A DNA stretch of 64,000 nucleotides from Winogradskya consettensis (GCF_018332715.1 NZ_BOQP01000016.1:230011-294010), one strand, 5' to 3'. Numbered from the stretch's first letter, positions 32,424 through 40,954 are shown. The notes: generated from the sequence alone by a model not told the origin. Made by a program: numbers and translations.

Positions 32424-34187
32424 GTGGGCCTCGATGACGACTTGCTGCTGCTGCGCGCTTACGAGCCGGTCACCCGGTTCACCGACGGTGAGTATTTCTT
32501 CCCGGTCTCGGTCGAACGGTACGTGCGCCGCGCCTCGCTGTGGCGGGCCGAGCCGGGGGCGAGCGCGGTGGACGAGACGCCGCCCGGTGGTCTCACGCTG
32601 GAGCTGCTGGCCGCGGCGGGCGGTGCCGAGCAGGGCCTGAAGATGTCGCTGTCCGGGATCGGCAGCAGCCCCGGCCCGCTCGGCGTCGCGCACATCCCGA
32701 TCCGGGAGCGGCCCCGCAACCTGAAACGCACCAGCCGGCTCGCGTCGGTCGGGCTCAGTGCGCGGCTGCTCGACGCGGTGATCCGGTTCTCGCTGCTGTT
32801 CCGGGGCAGCGTTCCCGGTGGCAGCGCGGCGCATTCGTTCCTGCTCCAGCGTGATCATCTGGAGCCGGAGAAGCCCACGTACTACGGCCGGGTGCTACGG
32901 GACTACCCGTGGATCGTGTGCCAGTACTGGTTCTTCTACAGCTTCAACAACTGGCGGTCGGCCTACGGCGGGGTGAACGAGCACGAGGCCGACTGGGAGC
33001 AGGTGACCGTCTATCTCGACGGGAGCGGGGTGACCGGGCCGGACGGGCTGCCGCCGGTGCGCTGGGTGGTGTTCTCCGCGCACGACGAGACGGGTGACGA
33101 TCTGCGGCGGCGCAGCGACGACCCGGACCTCGAGCTGGTCGGCGGGCGGCACCCGGTGGTCTACGTCGGCGCGGGGTCGCACTCCGGGGCCTATCTGAGC
33201 GGCGATTATCTGATCACCGTACGCCCACCGAAGTTGAAAGGCCTGGTCAGCGGTCTGCGCTGGGTGGCGGGCCTGCTCGCGCCGTGGTCGGCGAAGGAGC
33301 AGTCCGTCGGCGTGCCCTATGTCGACTACGCCCGTGGTGACGGCCGCGCCGTCGGCCCGGCGCAGCCCGAGTCCTGGCATCCGGTCGTCATCAACGACGA
33401 GACGGCGTGGGTCCGCGACTACCGCGGACTGTGGGGCCGCGACACCCGCGACCGGCTCGGCGGCGAGCGTGGTCCGGCCGGCCCGCGCTATCACCGCGAC
33501 GGGCGGGTGCGGCCGTCGTGGGGTGACCCGGTCGGCTGGGCGGGGCTGGCGAAGGTCGCGCCGAACCCGGCCGCGGAGCAGGCCCTCGTCGAGCTGCGCA
33601 TCCAGCAGAACGACGACCGGCTCGCCGCCCTGGACCGCGAGATCGACGACCTGCGCGGCGAGCTGACCGTCGCGGCGGCGGGCCTGGCCGTCTCGGCGCC
33701 CGAGGTCCGCGCACTCGCCGGACGCGAGCAGAAGCTGCTCGACCTGCGGATGGAACGCACCCGGCTGGCCGACGAGCAGACCCGCAACGCGACCGGCGCG
33801 GCGGGCCGCGGCGAGCACCACCCGCATGCCCACCTGCTGCACCGGCGGGTGCCGATGGCGACGGCGACCGGCCTGCGCGGCAGGTTCATCTCGTGGTGGG
33901 CGGTGATCAGCACCCCGCTCGTCCTCGCCGCCGTCGCCGCCGTGGTGTCCCCGCTGTTCGTCGCCGCGCCGCTCATCGCGCTGATCGGGCTGCTGGTGCT
34001 GCTGTCGGTGGAGGGTCTCGCCCGGGGCAAGTTCCTCGCCGTCCTGCTGCGCATCCTGCTCGCCGCGGTGGCGGTCGCGTTGCTGGTCCTGCTCTGGTTC
34101 GACGGGCGCTACGTCGTGACGTTCGCCCTCGTCGCCGCCGGGCTCTGGGTCCTCGTGATCAATCTGCGCGAATTCCTGCGTCGCTGA
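32424..34187 (+). CDS. Vps62/DUF946-like membrane protein with coiled coil
   Basis: 587 residues from GTG 32424. The middle (about 130-330) has the landmarks of Vps62/DUF946-type proteins: VCQYWFFYSFNNW, GGVNEHEADWEQVTVYL, RWVVFSAHDETGDD and HPVVYVGAGSHSGAYLSG. A Gln/Glu/Leu-rich coiled coil follows at about 380-455 (VELRIQQNDDRLAALDREIDDLRGELTVAAAG). Three to four membrane helices close the protein (ISTPLVLAAVAAVVSPLFVAAP, LIALIGLLVLLSV, VLLRILLAAVAVALLVLLWF, YVVTFALVAAGLWVLVI). There is no signal peptide, so the large N-terminal part is probably cytosolic. The biochemical function is unknown. Confidence 0.7.
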   Translation: MGLDDDLLLLRAYEPVTRFTDGEYFFPVSVERYVRRASLWRAEPGASAVDETPPGGLTLELLAAAGGAEQGLKMSLSGIGSSPGPLGVAHIPIRERPRNLKRTSRLASVGLSARLLDAVIRFSLLFRGSVPGGSAAHSFLLQRDHLEPEKPTYYGRVLRDYPWIVCQYWFFYSFNNWRSAYGGVNEHEADWEQVTVYLDGSGVTGPDGLPPVRWVVFSAHDETGDDLRRRSDDPDLELVGGRHPVVYVGAGSHSGAYLSGDYLITVRPPKLKGLVSGLRWVAGLLAPWSAKEQSVGVPYVDYARGDGRAVGPAQPESWHPVVINDETAWVRDYRGLWGRDTRDRLGGERGPAGPRYHRDGRVRPSWGDPVGWAGLAKVAPNPAAEQALVELRIQQNDDRLAALDREIDDLRGELTVAAAGLAVSAPEVRALAGREQKLLDLRMERTRLADEQTRNATGAAGRGEHHPHAHLLHRRVPMATATGLRGRFISWWAVISTPLVLAAVAAVVSPLFVAAPLIALIGLLVLLSVEGLARGKFLAVLLRILLAAVAVALLVLLWFDGRYVVTFALVAAGLWVLVINLREFLRR

Positions 34188-34274
34188 GTCCTACCCTTCC
34201 GGGTGCGGCGGTGGTGCTTGCGGTTCGCCCGGGGAGTCGCGAAGCTCGTCGCTTCCCCCCGATCGGAGAAAACC

Positions 34275-35381
34275 ATGCTTGCCGCCACCCCGCCGATGGG
34301 CTGGAACAGCTGGAACCAGGTCCACTGCTACGAGCTCGACGAGAACGTGGTCAAACGGGCCGCGGACGCCCTGGTCAGCACGGGCATGCGCGACGCCGGC
34401 TACGAGTACGTCGTGGTCGACGACTGCTGGCAGGCCCACACCCGCGACGCGGACGGCAACCTGCAGCCGCACCCGAGCCGCTTCCCGGGCGGGATCGCGG
34501 CGCTGGCCGATTACGTCCACGAGCGTGGCCTCAAGTTCGGGCTCTACTCCTCACCCGGCACGGACACCTGCGCGATGCACTACGACGAGTACCCGGGCAC
34601 GCTGCTCGGGTCGCTGGGCCACGAGCAGCAGGACGCCGACCTGTTCGCGTCCTGGGGAGTCGACTTCCTCAAGTACGACTGGTGCCTCGCCGACATCAAC
34701 GCGGGCCTCGAACCGGTGCCGGCGTTCACCCACATGCGCGACTCGATCGCCGCGACCGGCCGGCCGATCGTCTACTCGATCTCCGAATACGGCCGCTACG
34801 AGCCCTGGAAGTGGGGCCCCGGCATCGGGAACATGTGGCGCACCACCGACGACCTGTTCGCCGAGTGGAATTCCGTAGCCGGCGTCATCGACCAGCAGCT
34901 CGCCCTGATCCGCGGCCCGCACACCAGCCGCCCCGGCGCCTGGAACGACCCCGACATGCTCCAGGTCGGCAACGGCAACCTCACCGACGACGAGAACCGT
35001 ACGCATTTCAGCATCTGGGCCATGCTCGCCGCACCCCTGTTCATCGGCACCGACCTCGACGCGCTCAGCCCCATCGCCCGCGAGGTGCTGCTCAACACCG
35101 CCGTCATCGCCGTCGACCAGGATCGGCTGGGCAAGCAGGCCACGGTTCTGGCCGAGCGCGACGGCACGGTCGTGCTCGACAAGGAGCTGACCGGCGGCGA
35201 TCACGCCGTCGCGCTCTACAACTCCACCGGCGAGGCCACGACGATCAGCGCCGCCCTGCCCGGGTCCGACCACTACGAGCTGCACGACCTCTGGACGGGC
35301 GCGCGTACCGAGGGCTCGGGGGAGATCTCCGCCCTCGTCGGCCCGCACTGCACCGAGATGTTCCGGGTCACCCCGCGCTGA
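34275..35381 (+). CDS. GH27 alpha-galactosidase (or alpha-N-acetylgalactosaminidase)
   Basis: 368 residues from ATG 34275 with GGAGAA upstream. The GH27 barrel is complete: LAATPPMGWNSWN at the N-terminus, YVVVDDCWQ, the nucleophile in FLKYDWC, ISEYG, and the acid/base in RPGAWNDPDML, then FSIWAMLAAPLFIGTDL. The C-terminal beta-sandwich is present. No signal peptide or lipobox precedes the catalytic domain, so the enzyme is probably intracellular, acting on imported oligosaccharides. A longer frame from 34203 adds residues without family similarity. Specificity between Gal and GalNAc cannot be settled by eye. Confidence 0.9.
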   Translation: MLAATPPMGWNSWNQVHCYELDENVVKRAADALVSTGMRDAGYEYVVVDDCWQAHTRDADGNLQPHPSRFPGGIAALADYVHERGLKFGLYSSPGTDTCAMHYDEYPGTLLGSLGHEQQDADLFASWGVDFLKYDWCLADINAGLEPVPAFTHMRDSIAATGRPIVYSISEYGRYEPWKWGPGIGNMWRTTDDLFAEWNSVAGVIDQQLALIRGPHTSRPGAWNDPDMLQVGNGNLTDDENRTHFSIWAMLAAPLFIGTDLDALSPIAREVLLNTAVIAVDQDRLGKQATVLAERDGTVVLDKELTGGDHAVALYNSTGEATTISAALPGSDHYELHDLWTGARTEGSGEISALVGPHCTEMFRVTPR

Positions 35382-35386
35382 TCACC

Positions 35387-35419
35387 CCGCGCTGATCACC
35401 CCCGTGCCGATCAGCGCGG
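35387..35419. terminator. 11-bp perfect hairpin between convergent genes
   Basis: CCGCGCTGATC (35387-35397) and GATCAGCGCGG (35409-35419) form a perfect stem with an 11-nt loop. The left arm is itself a duplication of the last codons and stop of the GH27 gene. There is no T-run. Its position between two convergent genes fits a bidirectional terminator. Confidence 0.6.
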
Positions 35420-35424
35420 GATGC

Positions 35425-36069
35425 TCATGCGCTGACCAGCTCCGGGGCCCCGAGGACCGCGGCGTCAGCGGCCGGGACCGCCACCATCAGGCAGCCCGGC
35501 CGGCTGATCACCTCGGCGCGCACCTCCAGCAGCCGCGCGGCCCGGACCAGGACCGTCGCCAGGTCATGGTTGCCGAGATGGACCCGCACCCGATCGGTAC
35601 GCCGCCGGCGGCCCCCGGCCAGCAGCACCGCCCGCCACGCGGTGTACGCCAGCGCGAGCCGCTGCGTGTGCCGCGGCGACGAGCCGCCCAGGGGAGTCGC
35701 GTCGAGCAGCGACTGCCGGCCCTGACGCCACGCGGTCGCCATCATCGCGGTCGCGGCGGCGCGGCGTGACTCGGGCAGCAGCACCCGCTGCACGTCGTAC
35801 GACCACCGGTTGCCGCCGGAGTGCACGTCGTGACGGGCCGGGAAGCCCAGCCCGGTCAGCAGGGCCGTCAGCCGCGCCGCCGCGGCCGGCTGGTCGAACT
35901 CGGCCAGCACCCCGCGCGGGGCCACGACCGGGGGACTCGCCAGTGCCTGCTGCGGGCGGCGCCGCCCGGGCAGACCGGCGACCTCGGTGCACCGCACGAG
36001 GCACGCCGCCTCGAAGGCGGGCGGCAGGGCGTCAGCGAGGACTACTGTGCGTACCCGATCGGGGTCCAT
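35425..36069 (-). CDS. WhiA-like LAGLIDADG-fold protein lacking the HTH domain
   Basis: 214 residues. Two halves align by eye with the tandem LAGLIDADG-like core of WhiA. The first has GVLAEFDQPAAAARLTALLTGLGF and HSGGNRWSYDVQRV, comparable to the E-L-D-x-A-x-A-A-R-R and RGSRYVVRV segments. The second has LALAYTAWRAVLLAGG, comparable to AEAAWRGAFLAHG, then ATVLVRAARLLEVRAEVISRPGCLMVAVP, comparable to the A-R-R-L-x-I-x-A-K-x-R block. The C-terminal helix-turn-helix of WhiA (about 100 residues) is absent and the protein ends at the second repeat. It may be a dedicated partner or decoy of WhiA or an independent nucleic-acid or ligand binder. No peptide export signal is present. Confidence 0.5.
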   Translation of the reverse strand: MDPDRVRTVVLADALPPAFEAACLVRCTEVAGLPGRRRPQQALASPPVVAPRGVLAEFDQPAAAARLTALLTGLGFPARHDVHSGGNRWSYDVQRVLLPESRRAAATAMMATAWRQGRQSLLDATPLGGSSPRHTQRLALAYTAWRAVLLAGGRRRRTDRVRVHLGNHDLATVLVRAARLLEVRAEVISRPGCLMVAVPAADAAVLGAPELVSA

Positions 36070-36191
36070 CGGTAGCTCCTTGAGGTGCGTTTCCCGTTAC
36101 CGTCCCCGATCGGACCGTTCGGCCGGTACAGCTGCGGCGAGGACTTGAGGGAAACTTGCGCGGACCGGGTGGTCCTGCGTGAGAGATACGG

Positions 36192-37130
36192 ATGATCCTG
36201 CGGAGCGGAATTCCCAGCGCGGCCCTGGCCGGAGTCCTGATCTTGCTGACGGCGGCAGGCTGCACGTCGCCGACCCCGGCGCACCGCGAGATCCGGATCG
36301 CCACGGGCAGCCCCACCGGCGTCTACTACGCCGTCGGCAACGCGCTGGCCGGGGTCATCGAGCAGGACCTGCCGGGGTACGAAGCGCGCGTGCTCGTCAC
36401 CGACGCGTCGGCGCAGAACGTGCAGCTCGTGCTCGGCAAGGGCGCCGACGTCGGGTTCACCCAGGCCGACATCCTCGTCGACGGCGGCACCCCCGCCCCG
36501 GAGCTGGCGTCGCTGGGCCGCGTCTACGACGACCTGCTGCACCTCGTGGTCCCCGCGGACAGCCCGATCCGGACCCTCGAGGACCTCAAGGGCAAACGGG
36601 TATCGGTGGGTTCACGCGGATCGGGGACCGTGGTGACCGTCGGGCGGCTGCTGACCGTCGCCGGGCTGGCCACCGCCGGTGCGGTCGACCGCCGCGAGCT
36701 CAACCTCGACGACTCCGTACAGGCACTGTCCGACGGCGACATCGACGCGTTCTTCTTCTCGGGCGGCCTCCCGGTCGCCGGCATCAAGAAGCTCAGTGTC
36801 CAGACCCCGACCCGGATCGTCGACCTCTCCAAATGGGCCGGCCGCCTGCGCCGCACCTACAGCGACGTCTACGTGGTCCGCACCATCCCCACCACCGCGT
36901 ACGACCTGCCCGCCGTGGCAACCGTCGCCGTCCCCAACCTGCTCGTGGTCCCCGCCTCGATGCCCGACGACCTCGCCTACAACCTGACCCGCCTCCTGAT
37001 GGAACGCCGCGAGGTCCTCGCCGCCGCCCACCCCGCCGCCGAACGCCTCGACCCACGCACCGCGATCGCCACCCTGCCCGTGCCCCTACACCCCGGCGCG
37101 GCCCGCTACTACCGCTCCGTCAAGCCCTAG
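36192..37130 (+). CDS. TAXI-family (TRAP-type) solute-binding lipoprotein
   Basis: 312 residues. A signal peptide with lipobox TAAGC (Cys24) anchors it outside the membrane. The TAXI domain shows REIRIATGSPTGVYYAVGNALAGVI, ADVGFTQADILVDGG, DLLHLVVPADSPIRTLEDLKGKRVSVGSRGSGT and AFFFSGGLPVAGI. Such proteins capture small carboxylates or similar solutes. No TRAP membrane subunit is nearby. In actinobacteria they often accompany a histidine kinase/response regulator pair and may act as its sensor; such a pair lies just beyond the IS481 copy. Its stop codon TAG (37128-37130) is part of the 6-bp target duplicated by that IS. Confidence 0.85.
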   Translation: MILRSGIPSAALAGVLILLTAAGCTSPTPAHREIRIATGSPTGVYYAVGNALAGVIEQDLPGYEARVLVTDASAQNVQLVLGKGADVGFTQADILVDGGTPAPELASLGRVYDDLLHLVVPADSPIRTLEDLKGKRVSVGSRGSGTVVTVGRLLTVAGLATAGAVDRRELNLDDSVQALSDGDIDAFFFSGGLPVAGIKKLSVQTPTRIVDLSKWAGRLRRTYSDVYVVRTIPTTAYDLPAVATVAVPNLLVVPASMPDDLAYNLTRLLMERREVLAAAHPAAERLDPRTAIATLPVPLHPGAARYYRSVKP

Positions 37131-37131
37131 C

Positions 37132-38028
37132 TGTAGTGACCACGAGCGTTGTTGACACGGCGTGGCGACTTGATCAATGAGGAGACCTCCGGCGAGGTGG
37201 AAGTTGCGAAGCTCTCACCTTGACCGGAGGCCTCTACGGCTCACCGTAATGCCCGGCTTACCGTGCACGGACGACGCCTACTCATCCAGCGTGTCATCGA
37301 TGACCAACGTCCCGTCGCCCACGTTGTCAAAGAACTCGGCTGCTCCCGCGCCACCGGCCACAAATGGCTGGCCAGGTGGCGAGCCGAAGGCGACGCCGGC
37401 CTGAACGGCCGGCCCAGCACAGCCCACCGGCTAGCCCGCAAAACCGATCCCGACCTCGAGGCCCGGGTCTGCGCGCTACGGACCCGGCTCAAACGCGGCC
37501 CACGTCGGCTGGCGCCGCTGCTGAACATGCCCGCCTCCACGATCCACGCAGTCCTGACCTGGCACGGCCTGCACCGCCTCGCCTGGCTCGACCGGCCCAC
37601 CGGACAGGTCATCCGCCGTTACGAACGTGACCGCCCCGGCGAACTGCTGCACGTGGACGTCAAAAAAGTCGGCCGGTTACGCGACGGCGGCGGCTGGCGT
37701 GTCCACGGCCGCGACAGCGACCAGAACCGGCTCGTTCACCTCGAACGCAACGCCGGCCGCAAGGTCGGCTACGAATACATTCACGCCGCCATCGACGACC
37801 ACACCCGCCTCGCCTACGCCGAGATCCACCCCCAGACCAACGGCAAAGCCGAACGCTTCAACCGCACCATGTGCGACGAATGGATCTACTCCCGGCCCTT
37901 CGCCAACAGCCAAGACCGCGCCGACGCCCTACCCGGCTGGCTACACACCTACAACCACCATCGAAGCCACACCGCCCTCGGAGGCCAACCACCGATCAGC
38001 CGCGTCAACAACGGTCCTGACCAATACA
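37132..38028. mobile_element. IS481-family insertion sequence (897 bp)
   Basis: The ends are 25-bp imperfect inverted repeats (37132-37156 and 38004-38028; 19 of 25 positions match). Both start TGTA and share the inner 10 bases CGTTGTTGAC. The element is flanked by the perfect 6-bp duplication CCTAGC. It contains one damaged transposase gene on the plus strand and appears unable to move by itself. Confidence 0.88.
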
Positions 38029-38033
38029 CCTAG
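37236..38033 (+). pseudogene. IS481 transposase with lost start codon and internal deletion
   Basis: Family similarity begins at TAHRNARLTVHGRRLLIQRV, where the usual initiator ATG is ACG at 37236; the first GTG in frame is 37263, inside the conserved N-terminus. The helix-turn-helix part (ELGCSRATGHKWLARWRAEG) and HRLAWLDRPTGQVIRRYERDRPGELLHVDVKKVG (first catalytic Asp) are intact. After AIDDHTRLAYAEIHP the sequence jumps in frame to QTNGKAERFNRT, losing about 60-65 residues including the second catalytic Asp. The Glu-bearing GKAERFNRT block remains. The stop codon lies outside the element, in the duplicated target. The gene is inferred to be inactive. Confidence 0.8.
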
Positions 38034-38034
38034 C

Positions 38035-38714
38035 CGTCCTGCCCGGATGGGTCGCGGGGGCGCGGCCAGCGGGGTGACGCCGAGCTCGGCTTCGCCGAAC
38101 GGGCGGACCGGCCCGTGGGACTGCCGTAGCCGGTGGGCCGGGCATGCTCGGCGCCGATTGTGTCGACTCGGCCGGGCCGAGTCGTAGAGCTCTGCGCTCG
38201 GCCGGGGCCTGGTGCGGCCGGTGCGCGAGGTGGGCCGTGTTCGCGGCCAGGGTCCTGGGAGTGCATAAACCGGTCGGCTGCGACAGGGGTCAGGGTCTTG
38301 GAGAGATGATCCGCGGGGGCCGCGATCTGCCTGATGCAACGCCGCGTAGCCGGAGGGGACGGAGGCAACGCCGCACGCTGCACCAAGCCGGAACAGCGAC
38401 GTTTTGAAAAACGACCCGGAGTTACGAAATCTTTGGTGTCTTCTGTCTAAACAAGAGGCTGCATGGCCCCGGATAACTATTCAACGAAGTGGGCCTCATC
38501 CTGGGCAGGTGACGGCGAGCAACCGGTATGCCGCTCACCGTCCCGGATTCACCCCCTAGATCCAGCTGGCGGGCGTGGCTGGCCGATGGTGCTGATGTCG
38601 CACTATCAGGCGATTTATCCAGGCCGTGAGAATAGTTATGCGGGCTCCAGCAATTTCACCACCAAAATACAAAAGGGTCCGGCATCGGGGGAATCACTTG
38701 ATGTCACGCGGCGC
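38035..38714. other. Gene-poor stretch of lower GC
   Basis: About 680 bases between the IS481 copy and the histidine kinase. From roughly 38390 to 38700 the composition falls clearly below the window's level, with runs such as TTTTGAAAAAC and CACCAAAATACAAAAGG. Frames on both strands are short and lack codon bias or motifs. A small dyad GTTTT-GA-AAAAC lies at 38400-38411. I see no tRNA or CRISPR. It may be an old insertion scar or contain an unannotated regulatory RNA. Confidence 0.4.
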
Positions 38715-40091
38715 CTACGGTTTTGCTGCCGGAAACCAGAGTTGCGCGGCCAATCCACCTTCGTCCGCGCGGGACAACGACAGCCGCCCGCCGGATGCCT
38801 CGGCCAGGACGGCGACGATCGGCAGGCCGAGCCCGGCGCCGTCGACGTTCTGCGCGTCCGGGGCCCGCCAGAAACGCTGCGTCGCCTGCCGGCACTGCTC
38901 GTCGGTCATGCCCGGCCCGGTGTCGCGAACGGTGACCTCGACGCCGTCGTCGTGGCCGGTCACCGCCACGACGACCCGTCCGCCGGCCGGGGTGAACTTC
39001 AGGGCGTTGTCGATCAGCGCGTCGAGCGACTGATCGAGCGCGGTCGCGACCAGCAGGGCATGACGCGGCTCGTCCGGGGTCGCGGTGACGAGGCCGATGC
39101 CGCGCCGGTCGGCGAGCGGGAGCCAGGCCTTGCGGCGGTTCAGTGCGATCGCGACGGCGTCCGCCACCTCGACGCTCGGGCGTTCCCGTTCGGCCCGGGC
39201 CAGCGCCAGCAGCCCGTCGAGCACGTCCGCGAGCCGGTCGGTCTCCTCCAGCACCATCTCGTGGTCGGCGCGCGCGGTGTCACCGGCAAGCATGCCGCCC
39301 AGATCCTCCACCCGCAGCCGGAGCACGGTGAGCGGGTTGCGCAGCTGGTGACTGGCGTGCGCCACGAAGGACCGCTGGCGTTCGAGGGCCTCGGCCACCG
39401 CGTCGGCCATCTCGTTGAAGCTGGCGGACAACCGCCGCAGCTCGGGTGGCCCCACCCCCGGCGGCACGCGGGCACCGCCGTCGCCGGCCGCGATCTCGTG
39501 GGCCGCCGCGTCGAGCCGGGTCACCGGTCGCAGGACCCAGCTCGCGAGCCGCACCGCCGCGGTCACGCACGCCAGCACGGCGAGCACCCACACCATGCCG
39601 AGGACCAGCCAGTCGACGATGACGGCGCGCCGGCTGCGGCCGGTCGGCGAGATCGTCAGCACCGCGCCCAGCACGGCCCCGCCATCGCTGACCGGCACGG
39701 CGACGACCAGCGGATGCTCCTCCCACGGCCACAGCGTCGCCGGGGTGCCCACCTGCCGCCCGGCCAGCGCGCCCCGCACGGCCGGTCCCGCGCCCGGCGG
39801 ATCACTCACCGGGTCACCGAACCCCGTCAGCAGGCGCTGGTCCTGATCGATCAGCCGGGTGCTGATGCCGTAGAGGTCGTGATACTGCCGGAGCTCGCCG
39901 ATGACTGAGTCCAGCTCGCCGGTGCGGATGGCGGGCGCCGCCAGCGACGCGAACCGGGTCGCGTCGGCGAGCCGGTCCGCGAGCAGCACCTCGGTCTCGC
40001 GGTTGGTCTGCGCGATCGCCAGCGGCACCTCGAGGGCGAGCAGAACCAGGCACAGCAACAGGACGTACGTGGTAACGAGTCGCGTGCGCAC
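38715..40091 (-). CDS. Membrane sensor histidine kinase
   Basis: 458 residues from GTG 40091 (the frame is open to 40184). The first membrane helix is VTTYVLLLCLVLLALEVPLAIA, an extracytoplasmic sensor of about 120 residues follows, then the second helix (WLVLGMVWVLAVLACVTAAV), HAMP (LRPVTRLDAAAHEIAAGD), the phospho-acceptor in FVAHASHQLRNPLTVLRL, N box DNALKFTP, G1 DTGPGM and G2 GAGLGL. All catalytic boxes are intact. It follows its response regulator by 46 nt. The overall layout resembles TctE-type kinases, and a TAXI solute-binding lipoprotein lies across the IS481 copy, suggesting it may report on a bound solute. Confidence 0.9.
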   Translation of the reverse strand: MRTRLVTTYVLLLCLVLLALEVPLAIAQTNRETEVLLADRLADATRFASLAAPAIRTGELDSVIGELRQYHDLYGISTRLIDQDQRLLTGFGDPVSDPPGAGPAVRGALAGRQVGTPATLWPWEEHPLVVAVPVSDGGAVLGAVLTISPTGRSRRAVIVDWLVLGMVWVLAVLACVTAAVRLASWVLRPVTRLDAAAHEIAAGDGGARVPPGVGPPELRRLSASFNEMADAVAEALERQRSFVAHASHQLRNPLTVLRLRVEDLGGMLAGDTARADHEMVLEETDRLADVLDGLLALARAERERPSVEVADAVAIALNRRKAWLPLADRRGIGLVTATPDEPRHALLVATALDQSLDALIDNALKFTPAGGRVVVAVTGHDDGVEVTVRDTGPGMTDEQCRQATQRFWRAPDAQNVDGAGLGLPIVAVLAEASGGRLSLSRADEGGLAAQLWFPAAKP

Positions 40092-40137
40092 ACCGCCCCC
40101 ACCGTCGTCATCCCTGCCGCCGTCAACGGGGCCGTCG

Positions 40138-40797
40138 TCAGTCGGTGCGCAGACGGTACCCGACGCCCCGGACGGTCTCCACAAGCTCGGGGCGGCCCAG
40201 TTTCGCGCGCAGCGACGCGACGTGGACCTCGAGGGTGTGCTTGCCCGACCAGGTGGTCTGCCAGACGTCGAGCAGGATCCGCTCGCGGGTCAGCGCGTCA
40301 CCCGGCCGCCTCGCCAGCGACGCCAGGATGTCGAACTCCTTGCGGGTCAGGGCGACGGGCTGGGAATCCAACTCGACCGTACGCGCGGAGAAGTCGATCC
40401 GCAGCGCCCCCATCTCGGCGACGTCCCGTGGCGGCGGCCCCGGCCGGGCGGCCCGCCGCAGCAGCGCCTCGATCCGGGCCTGCAGCTCCGCCATGGAGTA
40501 CGGCTTGACCACGTAGTCGTCCGCGCCGACCCGCAGCCCGGTCACCCGGTCGCGTTCCTCGGCGCGGGCGGTCACCGCGATGATGCCGAGGTTCGCGCTG
40601 CGGGCCCGCAGGGTGCGGCACACGTCGAGGCCGTCGCCGTCGGGCAGGTTGAGGTCGAGCAGCACCAGGTCGCACGGGGCCGCCGCGAGCGCCGCGCCGG
40701 CGGTGGCCGCGTGCTCCACGTCGTAGCCCCGGCGCTGCAGCATCGAGACCATCACCGCGGACACCCGGCGGTCGTCCTCCACCAGCAAAATCCGCAT
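40138..40797 (-). CDS. OmpR/PhoB-type response regulator
   Basis: 219 residues from ATG 40797. The receiver domain (1-115) has the acidic pocket LLVEDD, the phospho-acceptor in LVLLDLNLPDGDG, the conserved Thr (IIAVTAR) and Lys (YVVKPYSM). The winged-helix DNA-binding domain (about 125-218) ends with the typical TLEVHVASLRAKLG...ETVRGVGYRLRTD. It is upstream of, and co-directional with, the histidine kinase, forming a standard two-component operon. Confidence 0.93.
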   Translation of the reverse strand: MRILLVEDDRRVSAVMVSMLQRRGYDVEHAATAGAALAAAPCDLVLLDLNLPDGDGLDVCRTLRARSANLGIIAVTARAEERDRVTGLRVGADDYVVKPYSMAELQARIEALLRRAARPGPPPRDVAEMGALRIDFSARTVELDSQPVALTRKEFDILASLARRPGDALTRERILLDVWQTTWSGKHTLEVHVASLRAKLGRPELVETVRGVGYRLRTD

Positions 40798-40954
40798 GCT
40801 CCGCCGCCGATCTTCCGCCCGCACCCGCCCGTCCGAGGCCAGAAGATAACCCCCGGATGTTTCGCCTCCCGGCACCCCGGGTTCAGGTTGGGCCCCGCTC
40901 CCCTGTGACCGTAGTCGCTTCGTGCACGCCGAAATGTAACGCTACGTTTGACTC

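Larger units (their letters stand above)
37126..38034. repeat. 6-bp target site duplication CCTAGC flanking IS481
   Basis: CCTAGC occurs at 37126-37131 directly left of the IS and at 38029-38034 directly right of it. The left copy includes the TAXI gene's TAG stop. The right copy supplies the TAG that ends the transposase frame. Confidence 0.85.

Noticed and set aside
37132..38714. CRISPR array or tRNA in the gene-poor region
   Set aside because: No regularly spaced repeats and no cloverleaf with a CCA-like end were seen on either strand.
40940..40954. A short AACG-CTA-CGTT dyad before the aldo/keto reductase
   Set aside because: Four-base arms are too short to support an operator call, and no divergent regulator of a matching type is adjacent.
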